Shown here: positions 1-8,519 of the stretch, one piece after another
Numbering within the stretch: position 1 is the stretch's first letter
How the letters are laid out: the number at the start of each line of letters is the position of its first letter
Assembly (NCBI RefSeq): GCF_002443295.1
Contig: NZ_BAOS01000010.1
Coordinates: 1-64,000, forward strand
Origin: Candidatus Scalindua japonica
Lineage (GTDB): Bacteria; Planctomycetota; Brocadiia; Brocadiales; Scalinduaceae
Direction: 5' to 3'
DNA: 64,000 bases
Notes under the pieces: generated by a model
What the model was told of the DNA's origin: nothing
What the model saw: the letters and a program-made list of their open reading frames with translations, nothing else
Database searches by the model: none
Translations under genes and position numbers: made by a program

Positions 1-811
1 TTTTAAGTGCGAGGCTTGGATTAGGTGCAGTCAATGAATTTGCCCTACCGCCATGGTTCTCAGCCGTACCTCTGATAACTCCGTATATATGATCGCCATC
101 ATCTATTGCCCTGCTTAACGGCTTTAGAAGGACCGCCCCTACTCCTTCTCCCCTCACATACCCATTAGCACCTTTACTGAAGGTCTTACACCTGCCATCA
201 GGTGACAACATCCCGGCCTTATCAAAAGATATAAATAAAGCAGGCGACAATAACGCATTCACCCCTCCTGCCAGCGCCATATCACAATCTCCCGCCTGTA
301 TCGATTGCACCGCTTTATGTATCGCTATCAGAGAACTGGAACACGCCGTGTCTATCGGCTCACTCGGCCCATGAATATTCAGTATATACGATATGCGGTT
401 CGCCAATACCGAATGGGCCAGACCCGTTGATGCATAAGCACCAATTTCTTTATTTCCACTCTCCTGTAAAATAGTTGCATAGTCAAACGATCCCACTCCT
501 ACATATAACCCGGTCTTCGTCCCCGACAGATCAGTTGCTTTATATCCCGCATCTTCTATCGTCTGCCAGACGGTTTCTAAAAACAACCTCTGCTGAGGGT
601 CCATCAGCGCCGCCTCCTTGGGTGAAATACTAAAAAACAGGGGATCAAATCTATCCACACCTTCAATAAAACCTCCCCACTTGATATTCGTCTTATTCAC
701 CTCATTCTGCGGATCTCCATAATAATCACGCCAGTCCCAACGGTCCTCCGGGACCTCACTGATCAGGTCTTTTCCTTCCTCCAGATTCCTCCAGAATACA
801 TCCAGATCATT
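1..811 (-). CDS. PKS4, third segment: ketosynthase (KS), truncated by window edge
   Basis: This is the N-terminal two-thirds of a trans-AT ketosynthase that elongates the chain by decarboxylative Claisen condensation. It contains the Cys active-site motif DTACSSSL. The window ends before the HGTGT and NIGH motifs. It belongs to the same gene as the two following segments. Four single-base insertions between about 812 and 869 throw it out of frame with the upstream DH-KR-ACP. From position 16 onward the DNA matches the PKS3 KS at 10,317-11,112. The first 15 bases differ from that copy, and the conserved run after APNP reads SLALK rather than the usual NAQA. The copy may therefore end here, or the left edge may be poor sequence. 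The KS identity is secure; intactness of the gene is not. Confidence 0.75.
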
Positions 812-3538
812 AACTCATCGGGCATCCCTGCCGCTCATCCCTATTACGGCTATCGGCACTGCTTCCTTTCTCTACTGCTCCCATAATCTTAAGAGACCGT
901 CCAATAAACCGGGACCGCATGGATTTCAGTTGTACACTTTCCTGTTCCGTTTCTGTAATTATGTCTCGCTCCACTACTGATGCTGCACCTAATTGATATT
1001 TGGCAATAAGAAGCTCTCCATATTCCTCAACCAGATAGTCAGCAAACGATCCCAACGTTGACTGCTCAAAGAATACCGTAGGCATAAGTTCAATACGATA
1101 CTCTTGATTCACCTTCGTAACAAATTCTGTTAAGGTGATAGAATCAAACCCATACTCACTCATCTCGGCATCAAAATCAATCTCCTCCTTCTTTACCTTT
1201 AATACATCAGATACCTCCTTAACAAGCTCCTGCCTCACCTTCTCAAGTAACTCATCTGTTTTATTTTGAGGAAGCGCAGATGCAAATGGCACCGGTTCCG
1301 TCGACGGAGAAGGCCCTTTTAATAACAGTTTAGATCGCATCTTACCAATTTCCCCCTCCGCAACCACCACATGACCATAGTCAAACTCCAGCACACGATC
1401 AAAGGCATCAACTCCCGCCTCTGTTCCCAACGGTACCATCCCACTTACTTGTTCCATCATCCGCACTGTCTGATCATCTACCCGCATACCACCATCTCGC
1501 CATAACGGCCAGCCGATGGACAACGTTCGACCATAACGCTTACCATCCTTAACCCGCCTCTGACGAGATACAGCAAAGGCGTCCAGAAAGGCATTCGCTC
1601 CCGCATAATCACACTGCCCTATACCACCTAAAACACCCGCAAGGGATGAAAAAAATATCATAAAATCCAGTCGCTCGTCCTTTGTCGCTATATCCAAATT
1701 GATAGCCCCACTCACTTTAGGCGATAAAACCGCTTTGATCTGATCATGCGTCTTCTTCAGGAAAAACGCATCACGGATAACACCAGCGCTATGAATGATA
1801 CCGTTTAACTTACCATACTCCTCTTTAATCGTCTTTAACGCTGCTTTTATCTGTGGCTCCTTACTAATATCCGCTTGTATATAGCTCACACTAATACCCT
1901 GCTGTTGTAACGCAGAAAGATACTTCTGCTTTTCTCCATCAAGCGCAGATCTACCGCTTACAACTAACTTCACCTCTTTTGTTTTACCTAAATGCAGTGC
2001 AAATATGCGCCCCAATCCACCTAATCCTCCCGTCAGCCAGTAAACACCACCTGGTTTGATTAATTGCACTGCTCCTGTATTCTGTACAGGTAATTTTACC
2101 TCAACCAGACGTTTAACTTGACGCACCTTGAGATCTTCACTATAACGCACTTCGATATCATGATCAGCAGAAAGGTTTGACTCTTGCTTGAGTATGGAGA
2201 GAAGATGCTGCTTATGGCGTATAGCTATTTCAGGATAATAGATAACCTTACCACGTGTCCGGGGACTCTCTAATTGTAACGTCTTTATCAGGCCCGCAAG
2301 GGGCGCATCGCAATAACCCTCTTCCGTGTCAGGCACCAGAATAAGTATCTGTTGTACACGATTTGGCGTAGCTCCTAAACAACTCTTGATCTTATCAAAA
2401 ACCTCAATAAATCTGGTCTCAACGACCTTGTAGATTGCTTTGCATCGAGGAGCGAGACTGATCACTTCAGCCTTCGGATACTCCAGTGCAATGGTTTCAA
2501 GAAGCGCCTCCTCCTGACTATCAACGATGACCAGACTCTCTACAACGCCAGTCCCCTGGGCCAAACCGCTTTGCAGGGACTGCTCATACCACTGAGTCGT
2601 GGTATAAAGAACTCCTCGCTCAGCCTGGGCCGTGGAGAGTTGGACCGAAGGCCTCGCATCCTGCAATACCCTGACCGTAAACTCCTTTAGCTTAACCACC
2701 ACCTGTCCCAGCTCATCCGTAATCTCAATATCATACTTCAGTACCTGACCCTGCGGGTCTACACCGGGACTATACCTCACATAGGCGTAAGCACTCTCAG
2801 GTATCGGACCATAAATCATCACCTCACTCAAAGCAAAGGGGAGTAGTGTCACTTGAGGCCCGGTCTTTGCATTGCCACCCACCAGCCCGGCTACCGCCTG
2901 CAAAGCACCATCCAGTAAACTAGGGTGTAAAACAAACCGCTCTGCCTGTCCTGTAACAATATCAGGCAACTTCAGCCTGGCTAACGCTTCACTATCATTG
3001 TAACTCAGACTTTCTATACCCTGAAATGAAGGACCATAGTTCAGACCACGACCGGCAAATGCCTTGTAACAGTCCACTCCTTGCTGCAGCTCACTGCACC
3101 TCGATTGAATACCTTCTATATCCAGAGATTTCGGTATGTTCTGCAGGCTACAATCTCCTACCTCAAGTTTCCCCTGACCGTGCACCATACGTTCATCACC
3201 TTCTACCGGACTGCTCACCTCAAAGGCTATATGATTCCCCTCAGGATACAAACTTATAGAGACTTCCCGGGCAACACTATTGACACGAACAGGACTGGAC
3301 CATACCATGTTCCTGATCCTTACAACATCACTCTTTGTCGCCAACTGACCCGCGGCACGAGCCATCTCTATATAAGCAACCCCAGGCAGCACCTTCTCAT
3401 CCTGGACCCTGTGATCTTTTAAGAAAAACTCTCCACCGGTCAGCCGTGTCGTAAACTGTTGCTCTGTTAAATCAGATGTGTTGCTCCCCAATAATGGATG
3501 CAATACGGACACACCGCCATTTCCCTCAGCAATAACTT
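16..3538. repeat. Copy A of a 3.5-kb near-identical direct repeat
   Basis: This block matches 10,317-13,834 with no substitution noticed in the stretches I compared. It carries four extra single bases (about 812, 820-822, 826-828 and 867-869), each lengthening an existing run. It lacks the one-base deletion that copy B has at about 12,628. It covers DH, KR, ACP and the start of a KS. Past 3,538 the copies differ by 8 versus 12 bases, share another 44 bases to 3,589, then diverge fully inside the conserved post-KS linker. Confidence 0.93.
810..3512 (-). CDS. PKS4, second segment: DH-KR-ACP
   Basis: This open segment carries a dehydratase (about residues 1-280; His in DHRVQDEKVLP, Asp in HPSLLDGALQ), a ketoreductase (about 330-730; GGLGGLG cofactor loop, Ser in FFSSLAG, Tyr in CDYAGANAF) and an acyl carrier domain (about 770-850; phosphopantetheine Ser in GFDSI). 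It would dehydrate and reduce the beta-keto group made by the upstream KS. The apparent start is an internal GTG, so this is not an independent gene. It lies downstream of a 4-base net shift at about 3,539-3,546 that separates it from the KS at 3,467-5,662. Its 3' end runs into four single-base insertions at 812-869. The protein is identical, residue for residue, to the matching part of PKS3. The Gly of the DH HxxxGxxxxP motif is Asp. Confidence 0.8.
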   Translation of the reverse strand: MSVLHPLLGSNTSDLTEQQFTTRLTGGEFFLKDHRVQDEKVLPGVAYIEMARAAGQLATKSDVVRIRNMVWSSPVRVNSVAREVSISLYPEGNHIAFEVSSPVEGDERMVHGQGKLEVGDCSLQNIPKSLDIEGIQSRCSELQQGVDCYKAFAGRGLNYGPSFQGIESLSYNDSEALARLKLPDIVTGQAERFVLHPSLLDGALQAVAGLVGGNAKTGPQVTLLPFALSEVMIYGPIPESAYAYVRYSPGVDPQGQVLKYDIEITDELGQVVVKLKEFTVRVLQDARPSVQLSTAQAERGVLYTTTQWYEQSLQSGLAQGTGVVESLVIVDSQEEALLETIALEYPKAEVISLAPRCKAIYKVVETRFIEVFDKIKSCLGATPNRVQQILILVPDTEEGYCDAPLAGLIKTLQLESPRTRGKVIYYPEIAIRHKQHLLSILKQESNLSADHDIEVRYSEDLKVRQVKRLVEVKLPVQNTGAVQLIKPGGVYWLTGGLGGLGRIFALHLGKTKEVKLVVSGRSALDGEKQKYLSALQQQGISVSYIQADISKEPQIKAALKTIKEEYGKLNGIIHSAGVIRDAFFLKKTHDQIKAVLSPKVSGAINLDIATKDERLDFMIFFSSLAGVLGGIGQCDYAGANAFLDAFAVSRQRRVKDGKRYGRTLSIGWPLWRDGGMRVDDQTVRMMEQVSGMVPLGTEAGVDAFDRVLEFDYGHVVVAEGEIGKMRSKLLLKGPSPSTEPVPFASALPQNKTDELLEKVRQELVKEVSDVLKVKKEEIDFDAEMSEYGFDSITLTEFVTKVNQEYRIELMPTVFFEQSTLGSFADYLVEEYGELLIAKYQLGAASVVERDIITETEQESVQLKSMRSRFIGRSLKIMGAVEKGSSADSRNRDERQGCPMS

Positions 3539-5662
3539 AGGCCTCTCAGGCACCCAATACCTCTCCCTGGCAAATGGATAGGTGGGCAGTGGTATACGTA
3601 AGTGTATACCTTCTTTAAACAACGGTTCCCATGCCAATTCATAGCCTTGAGCATATAAATCAGCTAATGCAAGAAGATTATCCTGGTAGCTTTGATAGTC
3701 TTCTTCATTTGAAACAGATAATGTCTCTATTAATTGATTGCCATATTTCTTTAAAGCAATTTGCTTACGATCTTGTCTTACTATACTATTTCTTAGTACA
3801 TTCTTTGCACTCTTTTGTTCAATCGCCCCCCGTAATGTCTCTTTAAGATGGATCAGATCTTTTACAACTATAGCACAACGGTGATTAAAGTGACTACGAC
3901 CTGACAGCAAAGTATAGCTCATGTTGGCAAGCAATGATTTTTCTGATACTGATGACACTACTCTCGATATCCTTTGAAGATACCCTTGCAAGTCCTTTAG
4001 TCTTTGATCTAAGGCTTTCATGGTTTTAGCCGATAGACAAATCAGATAAGAGGGTTTTTTGAACTCAGGATATTGTGCCACTCTCTGAGGGGCTTCTTCT
4101 ATCACCATATGAGCATTGGTACCACTTATACCGAATGAATTTACTGCGGCCATTCTGAGGCTACTGTCATCCGTTGTCCAGTCTTTTAGTTTGGTGTTCA
4201 CATAAAAAGGGCTATTTTCGAAATCTATGTTTTCATTAGATTGCTGATAATGCAAAGAAGGAACAAGCTTTTTATTTTTGAGACATAAAACCGCCTTAAT
4301 CACACCAGCTACACCAGCAGCCCAGCCAGTATGACCAATATTGGTTTTAACGGACCCAATAGCACAAAACTGTTTATCAGGTGTATATTCGAAAAAAGAA
4401 TCTGTTAAAGCTTCCACTTCAATAGGGTCACCTAATGGAGTTGCTGTTCCGTGTGCTTCAACATAGCTTATTGTTCTCGGGTTTATCTTGAATTTTGCAT
4501 AAACACCCGTCTGTAAGCCTAATTGAGACAGACGGTTAGGGGCTGTTATTCCATTTGTTTTACCATCTTGATTTATTCCAGACCCTTTTATAACTGCATA
4601 AATATTGTCATTATCACGTACAGCATCATTGTATCTTTTCAATAAAACCACACCGCATCCTTCTCCAGACACAATACCTGATGCAGATTTATCAAAAGTC
4701 TTACAACGTCCTTCCGGTGATGGCATGCCCACCTGGCTAGTCATAATATGAAGTAAAGGCGTCAGCATCAATGTAACACCTCCGGCAAGCGCCAAGTCGC
4801 TTTCTCCAGTATTGAGGCTTTGACAAGCTTGATGAATTGCTACAAGTGATGAAGAACACGCGGTTTCTATAGTAACGGCAGGACCTGTAAGATTTAAAAA
4901 ATACGAAATTCTGGCTGCTAAAATTGCAGAAGATGTCCCCATTAATGCTTGACCACTAGTAGAAAGAGCAGCTTCTGATAATCTTTTTACATAATCACCA
5001 CCAATAGCACCTACAAAAACACCACATTTTTTTTCATTTAATACCTCTAATGAATATCCGGCATCTTCAAATGTCTTCCATGCTTCTTCTAAAAATATTC
5101 TTTGTTGTGGTTCTATAAATTCAGCTTCAGCAGGTGAAATATTAAAAAACAAAGGATCAAATTTATCAACATTATCTAGAAATCCACCCCACTTTGTATA
5201 TGATGTATTTAAACTGTTTTTATCAGGGTTAAACCAATCTTTTTCACTCCAACGCCCTTCAGGAATTTCAGTAATACTATCTACCCCATCTTTGAGATTA
5301 TACCAGAATTCATCAGCATTACTTGCCCCTGGAAATCTGCATGATAAGCCAATAATAGCAAAACCTTGCTCATCACTCTTTGAAGTAACTGGCCCCTTAC
5401 TATTTTTCTCAATACTATTATCCTCATTTTTCGAAACAAGATTTGATTTTAACTTTATATCTATTTGGTCCTCTATTTGTTTAATGTGCATGCTCTCTTC
5501 ACTTCTTCCGGCTGTTTTATATTCGGGTAGTGATGAATAACCAGGCTGAGAAGGAGAAGAACCTTGTTCATTTTTCTTTTTTAAATTCAAAAGGGCCTGT
5601 TTAGCTTCTATAATAGAAAGTCTGCCGCTTTTTAGTTTTTTTAATATTTCCTCTTTCCTCAT
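3467..5662 (-). CDS. PKS4, first segment: N-terminal docking helix + KS
   Basis: This is the true 5' end of PKS4. It has an ATG start with AGAGGT eight bases upstream. Residues 1-30 form a helical docking element (LKKLKSGRLS...QALL pattern) that mirrors the C-terminus of PKS3, so it probably receives the chain from PKS3. The KS spans about residues 98-530: Cys in ETACSSSL, His in HGTAT (the family norm is HGTGT) and His in NIGHTG. A post-KS linker ends in PTYPFARERYWVPE, after which the frame is lost. The last roughly 27 residues are out-of-frame translation of DNA that encodes the next DH in PKS3. The gene follows ECH2 by 76 bases and belongs to the same operon. With its frame restored the gene would continue past position 1. 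Confidence 0.85.
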   Translation of the reverse strand: MRKEEILKKLKSGRLSIIEAKQALLNLKKKNEQGSSPSQPGYSSLPEYKTAGRSEESMHIKQIEDQIDIKLKSNLVSKNEDNSIEKNSKGPVTSKSDEQGFAIIGLSCRFPGASNADEFWYNLKDGVDSITEIPEGRWSEKDWFNPDKNSLNTSYTKWGGFLDNVDKFDPLFFNISPAEAEFIEPQQRIFLEEAWKTFEDAGYSLEVLNEKKCGVFVGAIGGDYVKRLSEAALSTSGQALMGTSSAILAARISYFLNLTGPAVTIETACSSSLVAIHQACQSLNTGESDLALAGGVTLMLTPLLHIMTSQVGMPSPEGRCKTFDKSASGIVSGEGCGVVLLKRYNDAVRDNDNIYAVIKGSGINQDGKTNGITAPNRLSQLGLQTGVYAKFKINPRTISYVEAHGTATPLGDPIEVEALTDSFFEYTPDKQFCAIGSVKTNIGHTGWAAGVAGVIKAVLCLKNKKLVPSLHYQQSNENIDFENSPFYVNTKLKDWTTDDSSLRMAAVNSFGISGTNAHMVIEEAPQRVAQYPEFKKPSYLICLSAKTMKALDQRLKDLQGYLQRISRVVSSVSEKSLLANMSYTLLSGRSHFNHRCAIVVKDLIHLKETLRGAIEQKSAKNVLRNSIVRQDRKQIALKKYGNQLIETLSVSNEEDYQSYQDNLLALADLYAQGYELAWEPLFKEGIHLRIPLPTYPFARERYWVPERPKLLLREMAVCPYCIHYWGATHLI

Positions 5663-5701
5663 CTATTTACCTCTTATTAACCAGCACCCCAGTGTAAGAT
5701 T

Positions 5702-5723
5702 CTACTTTTTTTTAAAAAAGTAG
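5702..5723. other. Perfect AT-rich hairpin between ECH2 and PKS4
   Basis: Ten-base arms (CTACTTTTTT and AAAAAAGTAG) flank a two-base loop in the 76-base gap between two co-directional genes. There is no clear GC-rich stem and no U-run on the minus strand. It is more likely a processing or weak attenuation site than a full terminator. Confidence 0.35.
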
Positions 5724-5738
5724 TTTACCATTTATTCA

Positions 5739-6503
5739 TTAACCAAAAAGCTCCTCAATACGGCTTTTCACTTCTGGTTGATGAAATGTTAATTCATGCA
5801 TTTTCAGTTCTTCTCTTATGGTCTCTGGCAATCGAGCGCGAAGATGCTGAGTCAAATGTTTTTTCATAGCGATTAGCGATGTCCTGGGTTTATCAGCCAA
5901 CTCTTTAGACATCTGCATTGCAATTGTAAAAACCTCTTTTCGCGGCACGACTTTGAATGGGATGCCTCTTTGCTCCAATTCACCGCCCTGATAATTTTTC
6001 GCAGATAACATCATCTCATGTGCTAAAGAAGTCCCCAGCCGTTCTGGAAGTATCAACGTGGCCCCCAATCCTGGAGTAAAACCATATTTCATAAAATTTG
6101 CTGAATACACACTCTCTCTACCCATTACGATGATATCCGCATACATGCCAAACACCAGCCCTCCACCAATTCCATGCCCCTGCATAGCTGAAACAACAGG
6201 GACATCACAATCCAGGGCCAAATGAAAAAAATCCAAGTCATTAAAGTTCAATTCTCCAGTATAAATCTTTAATAACTCCTCTTTTGTACCTCCTGAGCAA
6301 AAATAATTATCATACCCTGTTAATAATACAACTTTGATATTAGAGTTATCCCGAACACGTGAAAAACAGCTTATTAAGCCTTTTATAAGATTCTCTGAGA
6401 ACATATTACGATGTTCTTTGTCCAACATTTCAATGATGACAATACCGTCTTCTACCTCTCTATATCTTACTACTTTATGTGCTAAGATGATTTGCTCTCC
6501 CAC
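5739..6503 (-). CDS. ECH2-type enoyl-CoA hydratase-fold decarboxylase of the beta-branching cassette
   Basis: This is a crotonase-fold protein of 254 aa and the last of three consecutive beta-branching genes. By analogy with PksI/CurF-type ECH2 enzymes it would decarboxylate the glutaconyl-ACP intermediate, leaving a carbon branch at the former beta-carbonyl. Visible features are the oxyanion-hole Gly-rich stretch GHGIGGGLVFG and the ECH2-like FMKYGFTPGLGAT. The GTG start at 6,503 lies inside the upstream gene (22-base overlap), which suggests translational coupling. The gene order HMGS-ECH1-ECH2 is the classical one. The family is clear; the ECH2 rather than ECH1 role rests on position and the YGFTPG motif. 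Confidence 0.85.
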   Translation of the reverse strand: MGEQIILAHKVVRYREVEDGIVIIEMLDKEHRNMFSENLIKGLISCFSRVRDNSNIKVVLLTGYDNYFCSGGTKEELLKIYTGELNFNDLDFFHLALDCDVPVVSAMQGHGIGGGLVFGMYADIIVMGRESVYSANFMKYGFTPGLGATLILPERLGTSLAHEMMLSAKNYQGGELEQRGIPFKVVPRKEVFTIAMQMSKELADKPRTSLIAMKKHLTQHLRARLPETIREELKMHELTFHQPEVKSRIEELFG

Positions 6504-7267
6504 GGAAAAATTCCATCCTGGACAAATGCTCTAATATTAGCCCTAACCTGTGGGTCAGTTAATAATTCCGTAATCTGTCCAACAGCTAAATTTTGTGTCT
6601 TTGCCTCAATGATCCACAATTGACTAACGTATCTTTTCAATGTCTTGACACTCTGTGACTCTAAACGAGACAAACGGATAATATATTTACGAAGTTGACT
6701 TTCAAGGTTTTCGTGAATATCATCCACAAGTCCTATCTCATAGGCCCTTGATGCCGAAATGGACTGCGTTGTCAACGCCATACGATATGCCGCTTGAAAC
6801 CCAACACGTCGAATCAAAAAAGGTAAAACACATGCAGGAACGAGTCCAAATAAAAGTTCTGACAGGCCAAATTCTGCAGTTGGATCCGCAATTACCAGGT
6901 CACTTGCAGCAACCAGACCTATACCACCTGCACTTACTTTTCCCCGGACCATCGAGATAATCACTTTTTCACTACGGCTGAAACATTTGAGTATCTCATA
7001 ATACAAATTGGTATTTTGTGCTGTTAAATCCTCACCTGGATTCTCATCAGATTTAGTAATTGTTTCAAAATCCATTCCAGTACAAAAAACATCTGGTAAT
7101 CCTTCAATCAAGACAATCTTTATTTCGTTATTCTGATCAACAATCTGTAATACCTGATAAAGTTCCTCAATAAGTATCGCATTAAGACTATTTTGCACCT
7201 CAGGACGGTAAAGCTGGACCCTCAATAGCAGCCTTTGCTCTTTAAGTTTCAAGGTTTGATAAGACAT
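6482..7267 (-). CDS. ECH1-type enoyl-CoA hydratase-fold dehydratase of the beta-branching cassette
   Basis: This 261-aa crotonase-fold protein resembles PksH/CurE. It is expected to dehydrate the HMG-ACP adduct made by the preceding HMG-synthase homologue. The oxyanion-hole region is RGKVSAGGIGL, followed by FGLSELLFGLVPA, which is typical of the PksH branch. The ATG start is preceded by AGGTGA. The gene begins 10 bases after the HMGS gene and overlaps the ECH2 gene, so the three are probably made together. The family assignment is firm; the division of labour between ECH1 and ECH2 follows from known cassettes. Confidence 0.87.
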   Translation of the reverse strand: MSYQTLKLKEQRLLLRVQLYRPEVQNSLNAILIEELYQVLQIVDQNNEIKIVLIEGLPDVFCTGMDFETITKSDENPGEDLTAQNTNLYYEILKCFSRSEKVIISMVRGKVSAGGIGLVAASDLVIADPTAEFGLSELLFGLVPACVLPFLIRRVGFQAAYRMALTTQSISASRAYEIGLVDDIHENLESQLRKYIIRLSRLESQSVKTLKRYVSQLWIIEAKTQNLAVGQITELLTDPQVRANIRAFVQDGIFPWESKSS

Positions 7268-7277
7268 TTTTTGTCAC

Positions 7278-8519
7278 CTACATCCATTCATACTTACGAT
7301 GAAAATTCTTAATTTCTGAAAGCACCAACCGACCTCTGCCCAGGAAGTGATCGTCCACACCTGGTAACAAACCTTTTTGTATAACCACATCTTTAATCCC
7401 AAATCTGACTACCTTATTGTAATCAAACATGGCTTCATACTCTTCCATGCTCAATTCATAGCGTTCACTCAGGGTTTTCCCGATTTGACGATGCGCCTGT
7501 ATCTGCTTCGCAGAAGATGTTACAACACCACTGTAAAATTCTGAACAACACCCTGATCCATATGAAAAAACACCTACTCGTTTTGGTGTAGGAAAGTCGC
7601 CATTATCAATCAGCCCGGCCAGGGCCAGAAAAACCGTCCCGCTCATCACATTACCAACTCGCTGACAATAACTCAGAGACGGCTGTACCCGTACCTGAAA
7701 ATCCTGTTCAATCTCTGATGGAGTTGCCTTTTTAAATTTTCGCATCATGGTGCGATGTGTGCCTTTGACCATACCACCAAAGGGAGTATGAAAGGCCAGA
7801 TAATCAAAAGTATCTTGATAATCAACCCCTTCTACTCTGTCCTGATACATCAGAAAGGCATTTTCGCAACAATCCAAATAAGAGAGCAAAGATAAATCCG
7901 CATCACCGAATTCATGGTCAGGAGTAGGACGACAAGTATCCATCACCTCATATCCGTAATATCCAGTGGCACCTATGTCTAAACTGAATACTTTAGGTTG
8001 ATCACTCACTAAGTATGCAATTGCACCCGCCCCACCGCTTGGTTCATGATAAAGCCCCCTCATCTCTGGAAACATACGCGAGATGTCAGTAGAGACTACC
8101 AAGGCTTTCGCACCAGGGGACGTCTGTGATAACACAAAACCAACAGCCATTTGAAAAGCAGCTGTACCTGCATAACATGCCTGTTTAATTTCAAACAAAC
8201 GGCAGTGACGAGATAATTTTAAATAATGATGTACATATGTACTCAATGATTTGCCAAAATCTACGGCTGATTCTGTAGACACAATCACTAATTCAATGCG
8301 GCTGCGTTCCTCTTCGCTTAACTCGTCAATAATGGGCTTGGCCGCATTTATTCCAAAAGAAACAGAATCTTCATAATAAAGTGCAACTGTTTTTTGCAGC
8401 ATTAATAGATTTTCAAAACGGACCATATCTAAATTGCGCTCTTTAGCTAACGTTGCAACATCTAAAAAAGCTTCTCCTCCATAAACATTTAATGCCTCTA
8501 TACCTACTTCAGTCATCAT
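7278..8519 (-). CDS. HMG-CoA synthase-like enzyme of the polyketide beta-branching (HCS) cassette
   Basis: This 413-aa HMG-CoA synthase homologue (PksG/CurD type) adds an acetyl-ACP carbanion to a beta-ketoacyl-ACP on the assembly line. The nucleophilic Cys sits in the ACYAGTAAFQ motif at about residue 114, with a Glu in ETV-like contexts less clear by eye. The HTPFGG stretch holds a catalytic His. The start codon overlaps the PKS3 stop region (8,509-8,519), indicating coupling. The upstream PKS3 ends in a KS-ACP module with no ketoreductase, which would present exactly the beta-keto substrate this enzyme needs. The donor ACP and decarboxylating KS that such cassettes normally use were not found in the window. 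Confidence 0.92.
   Translation of the reverse strand: MMTEVGIEALNVYGGEAFLDVATLAKERNLDMVRFENLLMLQKTVALYYEDSVSFGINAAKPIIDELSEEERSRIELVIVSTESAVDFGKSLSTYVHHYLKLSRHCRLFEIKQACYAGTAAFQMAVGFVLSQTSPGAKALVVSTDISRMFPEMRGLYHEPSGGAGAIAYLVSDQPKVFSLDIGATGYYGYEVMDTCRPTPDHEFGDADLSLLSYLDCCENAFLMYQDRVEGVDYQDTFDYLAFHTPFGGMVKGTHRTMMRKFKKATPSEIEQDFQVRVQPSLSYCQRVGNVMSGTVFLALAGLIDNGDFPTPKRVGVFSYGSGCCSEFYSGVVTSSAKQIQAHRQIGKTLSERYELSMEEYEAMFDYNKVVRFGIKDVVIQKGLLPGVDDHFLGRGRLVLSEIKNFHRKYEWM

Noticed and set aside
3026-3422. Plus-strand open frames that recur identically at 13,322-13,718
   Set aside because: They are antisense shadows of the duplicated DH domain; their identity only reflects the 3.5-kb repeat.
3467-5662. 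KS with altered HGTAT motif as a non-elongating KS
   Set aside because: Cys and both His residues are present; Gly-to-Ala alone does not mark a non-elongating KS. A clade assignment would be needed.
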